Below, piece by piece: positions 14,801 to 26,800 of a stretch of 64,000 nt of DNA. The translations under genes and the position numbers were made by a program. The notes beneath the pieces are model-generated. The model was not told the DNA's origin. It saw nothing but the letters and a program-made list of their open reading frames with translations, and ran no database searches. How positions within the stretch are numbered: position 1 is the stretch's first letter; each line of letters starts with the position of its first letter. Source of the stretch: Owenia fusiformis (Eukaryota; Annelida; Polychaeta; Sabellida; Oweniidae); the NCBI GenBank assembly GCA_903813345.2, contig CAIIXF020000005.1, forward strand, positions 4,925,375 to 4,989,374. Reading direction: 5' to 3'.

Positions 14801-17800
14801 GGCAGAGCATGAGTCTCTACTTAGTGGAATTAAATATAATATTCAAAATATTATGACAAAATAAATAATTGAGTAAGAAAAGAATACATGGCTTATAATT
14901 CAACAGAGAATTGAACTTGTGAATAATAGCGTGAATAATGAAACAAATTCTGTCAGACACTGATTTGTTTCATTTGCCAGCCATAGTACCAGATACTGCC
15001 ATGGGAGTTTGATCCCTGGAATCAAGATTGCGCAAACATGCACTTAAGATTTATGTGGAGTGTAATTTAATGCAACTTCCAAGAAATTACACCTTAATTA
15101 CAATTGGCTTCATTTCAATCATGACATATGGTATATGTTAATAACATGACAAAATGTCATGACCTTGAAATTACAAAGTGTAACCATTTGTTACATATAC
15201 ATGTATATGCCTTTTAGTGTCCTGGTATTCATCATTATGTTACTGAATACAATACTTTTTATCGTATAATTAAACACCACTTAGGTAGCAATATAATAGA
15301 ATGGACTGTAGTTTATTTTAAAGAATATGCAGATGTAACAAAGAAAAGTGCATTCTTTTTTATTGTTTTCAAAGAATTTACACCTGGCAAACCCTCCAAA
15401 CCCAGTATGACACAAAAGACGATTGGCTATCACATGCAGCTTTAAACTATATGTGGCCTGTTACATACAATGCACTGATGCCGAACTAATTACAACCACT
15501 CACTTTTCAACACACCATTTTCCTAAAATTAGATCATGGGCCATTTACCTCTCATACGAGTCAGTGTGTGGTTTAAGTTATATACCATTCGTACTGGGTC
15601 TTAGGAGAATTAATAGCCTAGAGCTAGGTCCTCAGCTACTATTCTTCCTTAAACCCAATATTCATAGTTTATCCATAACATGATTTAAAATGCCAACACA
15701 GAATACAAACAATTAAATTCAAGTCACAGAGAGATGGCTATAACAAAAATATCACAACTTCAATACTTTTTCTGTTCGGATTCCTCATTGTGCCATATTA
15801 TATTATGATTGCTAGTGATTTTAGGCCAAAGTTGTCAAATAACCCCCCTGGAATTTTTGAAAAGTTAACCCCCCTTGGCAAAACCTGGCTACAGGCCGGA
15901 GCCCTCATTATCCGGTCAGCGCTAAATTAGCGTTGCGATTTGCGTTGCGCTTGCGAATCAACATTATTCGCAAGCGCAAATCATGGTTTGCGTCGTATTA
16001 CGCGCTTCACGCAAACGCAGACGCAACGCAGACGTAACGCAGACGCAACAGTATGCTAATCGCAAATAAATTGGAAACGCGGGAAATTTAAACTTAGAGC
16101 TCAAAATAGATTTATCGATTTTTTAATGTCTATGTATATGTTTACGCCAGTGTGGATGTGTCAATCCCATACTTGGACGTGTTATAGGTACATAAAGCTG
16201 GTTTGTAAAAACTTTTATCCCATACTTGGACGTGTTACGGGTACATAAAGCCGGTTTGTAAAAACTTATATTTTCATCAGCGGGCAGATATAGCTTTACG
16301 TCCCGCTCCGAGCGGGCAGATATAGTATATCTGCCCGCTACGTCATAATCGCTGTTCCCGTAGTGGTCCTTTTTTGTAACGTTCGCATACTGTAAACAAC
16401 AATGGAGAAAAACGCAGACAATCGCGATCTGTTATATGCTTTAAAGAAGGGTAGGAGCAGTATGCCCCGTTAATAATCAAAGATTTGAACAGGAAAATCC
16501 GGCTACGGACAAGAATACAAAACTGTACATGAATATTTTAAAATAATTCCACGGTTTGTTGCTAAGTTTCTGAACTTTGGCCAATTGAACAATGTGATTG
16601 ATATGGGATAAACAGATCATCCTATAGTCGGTTCAGGATATTAGGATTATCCCTTGGCCAATATAATATATCTACCCTCGGGACCTACGGCCCTCGGGCA
16701 GATATATTATATTGGCCTCGGGATAATCCCAATATCCTGAACCTCATATAAGATAATCTCTATTTATTCCATACTTAGTAGTGTTATAGGTATATAACAT
16801 GCGGGAATATATGTGACGTGAGCGGGAGATATATATATCTCCCGCTCAGCAGATCTACGACGTCATAAATTCAGGGAGTAGATACTGAGCCAGGGGACTT
16901 TGCTATTATTCCTCACAATCTACTAAGTATAGAATAAATCAGTTATTAAATGCTCGATTTTTGATACAGGGTATATCCCTCGGTAAATACAATATATCAA
17001 CCCTCGGTCCCTACGTTCCCTCGGGTTGATATATTGTATTTCCCTCAGATATATCCTGTATCAAAAACCTCCCATTAAATAACCTCTATATATTTTTATC
17101 AGCGGTCAGATATAGCTATACGTCCCGCTCTGCCCGCTGACGTCATAATCGCCGTTCGCATATTGGTTCATTTTTGTAACATGCGCATAATTACTGTAAA
17201 CGTTAATGGAGAAAAGGCAGACAATCGCGATCTGTTTGAAGGAAGGAAATGAGCGTATCCCTGTTAAACAAGGATTTCAGAAATAAATGTGGATGAATAT
17301 CTGAAAATCAGGCTATTCTAAATGAATTCTTACGGTTGGTTGGACATTTTCTGAACTCCGGCCAATTGAACAGCGTGAACAAAATGACCAAGACTGGTAT
17401 GGGATAAACAGATCATCCTATAGTTCAATATCCTGAACCTCATATAGGATAATCTCTATTTATCCCATGAATAACCGGGAATATTTTTAATATTGAGAAA
17501 AAATCATATTGAAAATTTTTGCCAAACAAAGCTTCCTCTTTCAATCAGTTGGGTCGATATAGCATGCTAAAATGATGTTCTTATGTGAAAAACGAATTCC
17601 AGTTTTATCATCATCGCTCTGACACAGACAAAAATGCCTACGTATTGCTGAATGTTTTGATGTTGATGCGTTTATGTTACACATGTACAATAATTTTTTT
17701 ATATTTAAAAATATCATAAAGCTAAGTCATATTTTCTTGATTAAATATACCATTTTTTCATAGAAAAATCTAACTAATGATTTTATGAAGACAGTTATGA

Positions 17801-20800
17801 ATATCATGGAATAAAAAGCTAATTTACTGGTCGGGATTAAATATGGGTTTATTCCTCATGACAATTTGATATTTCACATATTGTGAGGGACAATTTAGTA
17901 TTTCCCTCTGACCCTCCGGGCTCTCGGTAAATATCATATTGTCCATCATAATAAAACCCATATTAAATCCCTCCCACTACATAACCTATATATCGATATA
18001 TCTTGCGAAAATCTAGATCTGTCACTGGAAGGCAGCCCATCTTGAAAACAAGACACGGTGTCTTTGTAATTAGTCCGACTGATATAGCCTACCTAGAGAA
18101 AACCGCCGATACCTCAGCAACAATGTTCGAAACAGTAGGTTGGGATACCCCGAATATATATCCATTTATCATTTGCAAACAACCTGTAGCATAAAATCGT
18201 AATGAAATGAATACTTTTAGCTGACATGGAATTGCCTGAGGATTCCTTTTCTTGACGCTAGATCCCCATCTAATATATTAATCAACTCAAGAATGAGTGG
18301 CCTCGGCATGCGATATCTGTTTAATATCTCATCGTCAGTCATCTCTAACGGCTGACTCCTGTCTCTGAATAAGCGTAAACCTCTTCTATTGTGAACATAA
18401 TTAATAATTAATAATTTTAATTTTAGCAGACGATATTTGCGAAATGGAATTGCGATATTTATTATAGATTTCACAAAACCAAGGTAGCATAATCGTGCAC
18501 TTTCAGAGTTGATTTTGATAAGTTTTGGTTACTTGTGTCTCTAATGTTTTTCAACCTATTTTTAGTTGGATGTCTCAAAGGGCACTTCCTAGATTTCTAC
18601 AACGATAATGTTAATTTAAATAGGAAAACTATCAAGATTCTTGATGATATGTTTGCGATTTATATTGCGGCAGGGTCAGGGATGCCGCAAATAAAGTGGA
18701 GTTTGCGACATAAAAATCAACTGATTTACGTGGACGCAACTGTGCGATGACTGCATAATACCAATTTGCGTGCGGTTAGCAGTGTATTTGCGATGCGAAA
18801 TGAAAATAGCGATGCGTCTACCGTGTAATAAGAAAACTGCGATTTGCGCTAAAGACGCAAAACGGCAATGAATTTGCGCTAGAGTGCCTTTGAGATGACC
18901 TCATAATATCGTTTTGCGTACGATTCGCTAAATATTTACGTTGCGATTGCAATTTGCGGTGCGTCGACCGGATAATGAGGCCTCGGAAGTACAGATTTAT
19001 CTCTATATGTATGACCATAGTCAAAGTAGTTTCATATTAATCATGTATAGCACGAGGATTTAAGAATACTTCTTTTACCTAATCACTAATCTTGATAGTG
19101 ACCATATGTGTTACAAAGAGAAAGAATTATTACAAATATCTCCAGCTCACAACCTGGACAATGACAAAATGCAATTAATCAAAGCTGAAGGGCCTAGCTT
19201 CTACGTAAATATTTCTGTTGCAAGAAAAATATCTACGAAAGAACTATTAATGGTCTTGAAAGCAATTTCCTCTGCCTAGAAAATCAGGTCCTGGAAATTA
19301 GTATTTTAGTGTTAAATAGATCGCTATAGCTGCAGATGTGACATCCAGCTCACCCCTTACTCTTCTCTGCTAAGAGATATGAGGAGAATTGTACACTTTA
19401 AAGGCACCATCATATCTATACAGGGTGACAAAATTGTAAGTAAAATGTACAATTTGACTACCAATCTATTCCTTACAATCTCAAATAAAACATCTCTCAT
19501 TCTTAGCCAATCACTCCCAAAATGCTGTTCCTAATTGTATTAAATATATATGTAAAGAATTTGGTCAATTTGGAGCAAGTTGAAAAATTCAAAATGGCCA
19601 CCAAATTAAAAAATTCAAAATGGCCACCATGTAATTCAGCCAGCATACCCAAAACCTAATCAGATCTTGGCAATAGTCTGCTCTTGCATCTGTAAAAATT
19701 TCAAGTTGAACGGATAAGTGGTTTTCCTGGAATTTTGATGACAAGATTTGTTGAAAAATTCAAAATGGCCAACACGTAGTTTACCCAGCATGCCCTTAAC
19801 CTAATCAGATCTTGGTACTAGTCTGCTCTTGCATCTGTAAAAATTTCAAGTTGAACAGGTAAGCAGTTATCCTGGAAATTTGATGACAAGATTGTTTATG
19901 TGCCGCCCACCCACCCGCCCGCCCGCACGCCTGCCCAACAGCACAAGACGACGACAATATAGCACTTTGAAAAAAGTGCGATAAAAAATAAAACATCTCC
20001 TAAAAGGTCAATGATATGTTATAAATTGGTAAAGCTTTTTAAGGATTCAAAGTGCAAAAATTGGGAAAAATGTTTAAATTCTCCCAAAATCATAGAAAAT
20101 GATAACCTGGTCATCAAAGAAAAATAATACATCACTGTAAAAATATTTACTTTGGTATTTTAATTATATGCACTTTTTAGGTTTTTAGACAATGAATGAT
20201 GTGACCCAAAACTAAAATTTAAAATTGAAACAATATTTGTTTAGCTTGCTTGTAGATCCGATTCTCTCTTTAAGAGCCTAGTTTTAGCCTTTTGTTTAAT
20301 GAGAGGCTTAGGCCTGTCCATTAATGAGCATCCCAAAGATTTATGAAGTATTTTGATAATGGTACTTGAATGGTGGGAGAGGGGATATTAGATATTGTTT
20401 CTTTTCCTGTTAGATTATGGATTGGGATAGTTGGGGTTTGTTTTCTTTATGACTGATATACTCTTAGATGTTTTCTTTTTTTGCTGTTGTGTAACACTTT
20501 TTCCTTTGGCACTTGTGCTGAGTTCTTTATTGAAAACTACCTCATTTTCAATCATTTTCAGTAAGTAAAAACATTATGATTTACAACTAGAAAAAAACTT
20601 CTGGTAGACAATAAGTATTAAGGTGGATTGCTGGTGGCAAGGTGCTACATAACGCAATGTTTTCTTTCCCACACTAATTCCAATTGTATTATACAAATAT
20701 TGATACTGGATCCTGAAAAACTTTTCTTACTTCACGCCTTTATGACCATCCCATTACATACCTCATCTTCGAGTAGGTAAAGGGGATTAAGAGTTTATAA

Positions 20801-23800
20801 TGAGTCAAGAAATGTACAATCTAGTGAGCAACTCCCAAGAAAATATGGTCATTATCACATGTTTGTGAATTTGGCTTGAATAAAAATAAAGTCTTCAGTT
20901 TTTTTAAAGATTTTTCAATTTTTTTTTATAATTTTCATGACTTCTGATTTTCAGGAGGGTGCACTAGGTTGGCATGTGGGGGTATTAACCTGTTTCCTAA
21001 GCACCTGGGAACTACCTTTAATTCTGGGATATACTGTCTCATAACCAATGAGACTAGCTAGGAGCTCTAATATCTATAAACCTACACATATACTGAATAC
21101 ACCTGCCTTAATTAGAAATATATGAGATATATGGTCTGATTCTTTGTTAATCTAGACCACACTTTATATAGAGTAACTAAAACAATGACTCCTTATAATG
21201 ACATCCTTAATGTGCCTTTAATAACGAGTTAATGACACAGATTTGTACATTTCTGAACTTGGAATATTAATCATTCTGCGAAAATGTTATGCGAATGGAA
21301 AAGTCATTTACGTAGAAAAACCTCACATGATTCATTAATACAATACTGGCTCAATCAAAGAACTCAAAACCATGGATTTATATGAAAATATTATTAGACT
21401 CCAGATTGATACGAGATACAGACTGGATACAAATAAAATAAATGAAAGACAATAGAAGAGGCCCTCCAAAGGTACTTTAATATAAAATTACTGAAAAGCC
21501 AAGGTCAACAACTAGGTCAAATCTTACATTTCCAACATTCTGTCAATTATCTTTATCACTATTCGTTGTTATTCCTTCATCTTTTTTTCATCATGTAGCT
21601 TAAAAACAGCCCTCTCATCAATGTCAATGTCCTTTTTTGATTACTCTTATCGATTTTGAGATATGACTTCCGGAAAGTAGGTCAAAACAGAAATTTCTCC
21701 AAATTCAAGGTATGATTTACCATTCTAGTTATTTTAATATTTTAGGTTCCTTCCTATAAAGAGGAGGGATTTCCCAAGTTCAAAGTTGCCATCAAGGTTT
21801 CACGGTAGTCCATTTCAAAATCAGGCAGTTTTCACCATTTTGAGCACTTTTCAAGTGATTTTAGGTCAAAATTGTCAAATTTGGACCCCCTGATATTTTT
21901 TTAACTGAACCCGCTCCCTATTGACAAAAGCTGACTATGGCCAGGCCAAGGTAGGCTGCGCTCATGAATATCAATCAGTACAGTGGGAAGTAATTGCAAC
22001 TAATTTCATGGGAACCACTCACTTCTTTGGGTTCCTTATGATTAATACCCTGTCTTCAAGGTCGCATCAATTATTTCAAGGTTTGTTGTTACCTAAACGT
22101 GATTCTCAATGTTGTTATTAGACAGATAAAGGTAGAAAGGTTAATCTTGCAGATTTTATCCTTAATCAATATCCCTAAAGTAAGTGAAAAATTCAGATTT
22201 TCATAATTCCACTGTTCTAAAGATATTTCTTTTGCAACATTTGTGTAACATTTTACAATTTTGTAATTTTTGTGATTTTAGATTTTTTAAGATTGTTCAA
22301 AATTTTACATTATCTAGTCTGATTAGCTGCTGATTTAAATGATAAATGCTGGATAGATCTCATTGGGGAATCTGATAAGACATATCTGTGCTATGTAAAG
22401 CATCATGCTCTTGGTGTTTTCAAGATGACAAAGAATAACAATGATGTAATAATCATACATCATTGTAAGAAATCTGAAGCTAAAACATATACATTTAATA
22501 ATCAGCAACCACAATGTAAGATGTATGTACAGAAAATAATTCAAAGTATCATTTAATGACGGTTTTATGGATATAACCCTTCTTCAGACTGGTTTTATGA
22601 CAAAATAAAACACAAAACTGCAATTCAATTTTTTGTGAACGATTACCATAATAAGGCAAGTATTTAGCATGACTCATTTAGAAATTGACAAGAACTCCAG
22701 TCAGAATCACCTTTTACATAAATCCATTCCATTATATTTCAGAAAAATCTCTCAACTGGTATTTGAGTTATTTTTGGATGGCGGATAGATGGATGGATGG
22801 GTGGGTGAGTGGGTTGGTGTGGATGGATGGATGGATGGATGGGTGTGTGAGTGGGTTGGTGTGGATGGATGGGTGTGTGAGTGGGTTGGTGTGGATGGAT
22901 GGGTGGGTGAGTGGGTTGGTGCGGATGGATGGGTGGGTGAGTGGGTTGGTGTGGATGGATGGATGGATGGATGGGTGTGTGAGTGGGTTGGTGTGGATGG
23001 ATGGGTGGGTGAGTGGGTTGGTGCGGATGGATGGGTGGGTGAGTGGGTTGGTGTGGATGGATGGATGGATGGGTGAGTGGGTTGGTGTGGATGGATGGAT
23101 GGATGGGTGAGTGGGTTGGTGTGGATGGATGGATGGGTGTGTGAGTGGGTTGGTGTGGATGGATGGATGGGTGAGTGGGTTGGTGTGGATGGATGGATGG
23201 ATGGGTGTGTGAGTGGGTTGGTGTGGATGGATGGATGGATGGGTAAGTGGGTTGGTGTGGATGGATGGATGGGTGTGTGAGTGGGTTGGTGTGGATGGAT
23301 GGATGGATGGGTGAGTGGGTTGGTGTGGATGGATGGATGGGTGGGTGAGTGGGTTGGTGTGGATGGATGGATGGATGTGTGAGTGGGTTGGTGTGGATGG
23401 ATGGATGGATGGGTGAGTGGGTTGGTGCGGATGGATGGGTGTGTGAGTGGGTTGGTGTGGATGGATGGATGGATGGGTGTGTGAGTGGGTTGGTGCGGAT
23501 GGATGGATGGGTGGGTGTGTGAGTGGGTTGGTGTGGATGGATGGATGGATGGGTGAGTGGGTTGGTGTGGATGGATGGATGGATGGGTGTGTGAGTGGGT
23601 TGGTGTGGATGGATGGATGGATGGGTGAGTGGGTTGGTGTGGATGGATGGATGGATGGGTGAGTGGGTTGGTGTGGATGGATGGATGGGTGTGTGAGTGG
23701 GTTGGTGTGGATGGATGGATGGATGGGTGAGTGGGTTGGTGCGGATGGATGGGTGTGTGAGTGGGTTGGTGTGGATGGATGGATGGATGGGTGTGTGAGT

Positions 23801-26800
23801 GGGTTGGTGCGGATGGATGGGTGTGTGAGTGGGTTGGTGTGGATGGATGGATGGATGGGTGAGTGAGTGGGTTGGTGTGGATGGATGGATGGATGGGTGG
23901 GTGAGTGGGTTGGTGTGGATGGATGGATGGATGGGTGGGTGAGTGGGTTGGTGTGGATGGATGGATGGATGGGTGTGTGAGTGGGTTGGTGTGGATGGAT
24001 GGGTGGGTGAGTGGGTTGGTGTGGATGGATGGATGGATGGGTGTGTGAGTGGGTTGGTGTGGATGGATGGGTGGGTGAGTGGGTTGGTGCGGATGGATGG
24101 GTGGGTGAGTGGGTTGGTGTGGATGGATGGATGGGTGTGTGAGTGGTTTGGTGTGGATGGATGGATGGATGGATGGACAGATAGACGGATGCATGGATGG
24201 ATGGATTGACAGATGGATGGATGGCTTTATTTTATTCCTCCTGAACTTCATTCATCGGGATAATGAACCTCTTTTACTTGCTGCCGGGACCACCTCCCAA
24301 AGAACATTATTTTTAGGCATATACAAATACAAATATATATATAGGTTTTACTATATACCTACATCAAGGTTAGTACCCCAAATGGAACATCATTTTAGGT
24401 TCCAAAGTTGTTCAACTTATTGGTTTTATCATCCACATAAATTGAGGTAAACTTTATTACCCAAGTAATTATTAGTTTACCGATAAAACCTGCTATTTTA
24501 TCCCCGATAAAACCTGCTATTTTATCCCCAGATACAATTACATGTTGCAGTTCCGGGAAATAGCCACTCAAACAAATGAAAAGTCTCCTTGGCCTCATCA
24601 AAATTACTACCTCGATCCAATACTGTTATTAGGTTTACAATTTCAGAAATGGCCTTCTCCGGTGTATTGTTGTGATAACTGAAAGACAACACAAGTTTCA
24701 CAATACATATATATCAATAGGTGACAGGCGAAAGTGCTAGAAAGCAAAAATCAATGCCACTGCTAGGATGTACAGAATTTTATCAGCATATTGACTCTCA
24801 TTTTGTCTTAGATGAAGCCCTGTATTTAGAAATACTACTACTAAATGCATACTGAAATACTGAATAATATTACAGAACTCTTTCTCTCTCATGGGACTGA
24901 CAATAGTGTTTGTTATTCCACTAAAGAGGGTTGATTTACATTTCTGCCAACAACAATGCTTCAACCAAGGATGAATACTTGATTCACATGAAGTGTGTTT
25001 TGACTTATAGGGTGTGGGTTGTTAGACTTATATGGTAATGTCTGACTTATATTACTTGACTTTTAGGCATTTGACTTATAGAGCCTTATAGAGTGTTAAG
25101 GCAAAGACAAGACCCTTTAATAGATTCCCCTTCAAAAGACATTTTACTTCAAGATTTTTACTTCATTCTCCTTTGCAGAAGACAATGATTATTACTTCAT
25201 TCTCTTTCAGAAGATAAAGATTATTACTTCATTCTCTTTCAGAAAACAACGATTTTTACTTCATTCTCTTTCAGAAGACAAAGATTATTACTTCATTCTC
25301 TTTCAGAAGACAAAGATTATTACTTCATTCTCTTTCAGAAGACAAAGATTTTTACTTCATTCTCTTTTAGAAGACAAAGATTATTACTTCATTCTCTTTC
25401 AGAAGACAAAGATTCTTATTTCATTTCCTTCATAGAATACAAAGATTATTACTTCATTTCTCCTTCATAGAATACAAAGATTATTACTTCATTCTCTTTC
25501 AGAAGATAAAGATTATTACTTCATACTCTTTCAGAAGACAAAGATTATTACTTCATTCTCTTTTAGAAGACAAAGATTATTATTTCATTTTCCTTCATAG
25601 AATACAAAGATTATTACTACATTCTCCTTCATAGAATACAAAGATTATTACTTCACTCTCCTTCAGAAGACAAAGATCATTACTTCATTCTCTATCAGAA
25701 GACAAAGATTATAACTTCATTCTCCTTCATAGAGGACAGAGATTATTACTTCATTCTCTTTTAGAAGACAAAGATTATTACTTCATTCTCGTTCAGAAGA
25801 CAAAGATTATTACTTCATTCTCTTTCATAGAAGACAAAGATTATTACGTTTTTCTTTTAAAAAAAAGATTATTACTTCATTCTCTTTCAGAAGACAAAGA
25901 TTATTACTTCATTCTCTTTCATAGAAAACAAAGATTATTACTTCATTCTTTTTCATAGAATACAAAGATTATTAGTTCATTCTCCTTAAGACGACAAAGA
26001 TTATTACTTCATTCTCCTTCAGATGACAAGGATTATAACTTCATTCTATTTCAGAAGACAAAGATTATTACTTCATTCTCCTTTGCAGTTAGATAAAGAT
26101 TATTAATCAATTCTCCCTCAGGAATCAATTGGCAAAGTAAGAAGCATTTATTAAAGCATCTTAAAGTTGCAACAATCAGTGCAGACTGCAGAAGGGCCAT
26201 TCAACGATCCTGGACCAGTATCAAAATATATTTAAGTTTGGATATTTCATCAAGACTTACATCTATTTTTATTATCTACAAAGAAACCCCCTAGATAAAC
26301 ATTATTTCAGCTGATATTCCTCTTGAAACATGGTGGATCGTAAAAATATAAAAGTGGATTTCCCCTTTTTGAAGCTTTGAACTGAATTTATACTTCTTAA
26401 TGCTGAAAATGATTGTGTATCCATACATTTTAAGAAAAAAGGAATGTACGTATGTATGTTAAGCCAAATGTTGCCTTGATAACTCAGAAAAAGTTAAAAT
26501 TTTCCTATTTTCTCTCTACAGGCCTTGTTGCCCCTTTAATGACATCTTGTATTGATCAAGTTTCATGTATTATCAAAACCATCATAATGAAATGTAATCA
26601 TGATAATGACACAAAAACATTTTCTTCTCAATCAGTAGGTCTTCAACCCTAAGAGCAAATCAATAGTAGTACTTAGGTATTTTCTTTTACCATAGTTATC
26701 CTTAATTCAGTAATTAATGTTAGCAGACTAACCGGCAAACCATATTACAACCCCATACTCTCAGCACGGAATGGTTTTAATGAATACTTGCCAGCATGTG

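Larger units (their letters stand above)
15899..18984. mobile_element. PIF/Harbinger-like element, 3.1 kb, with nested palindromes
   Basis: The left end (GAGCCCTCATTATCCGGTC) and right end (GACCGGATAATGAGGCCTC) are inverted repeats. Dense TTGCG/CGCAA words fill about 130 bp inside the left end and about 220 bp inside the right end, like subterminal transposase-binding sites. A minus-strand ORF near the right end resembles the N-terminus of a HARBI1-type transposase. The middle (16.1-18.0 kb) holds a direct-repeat pair and several strong palindromes that look like later insertions. Its left end abuts, and may have landed in, the fragment of the CAGGCCCGTAGCC MITE family. Exact target-site duplication is unclear. 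Confidence 0.65.

Noticed and set aside
18003-18194. 63-codon plus frame inside the Harbinger-like element as a partner protein
   Set aside because: No Myb/SANT-like Trp spacing or other recognisable feature; too little to support a call.
22752-24251. 499-codon Pro/His/Ser/Thr-rich minus frame and several Trp/Gly/Asp plus frames
   Set aside because: All come from the GATG/GGTG minisatellite, which is nearly stop-free in several frames and both strands.
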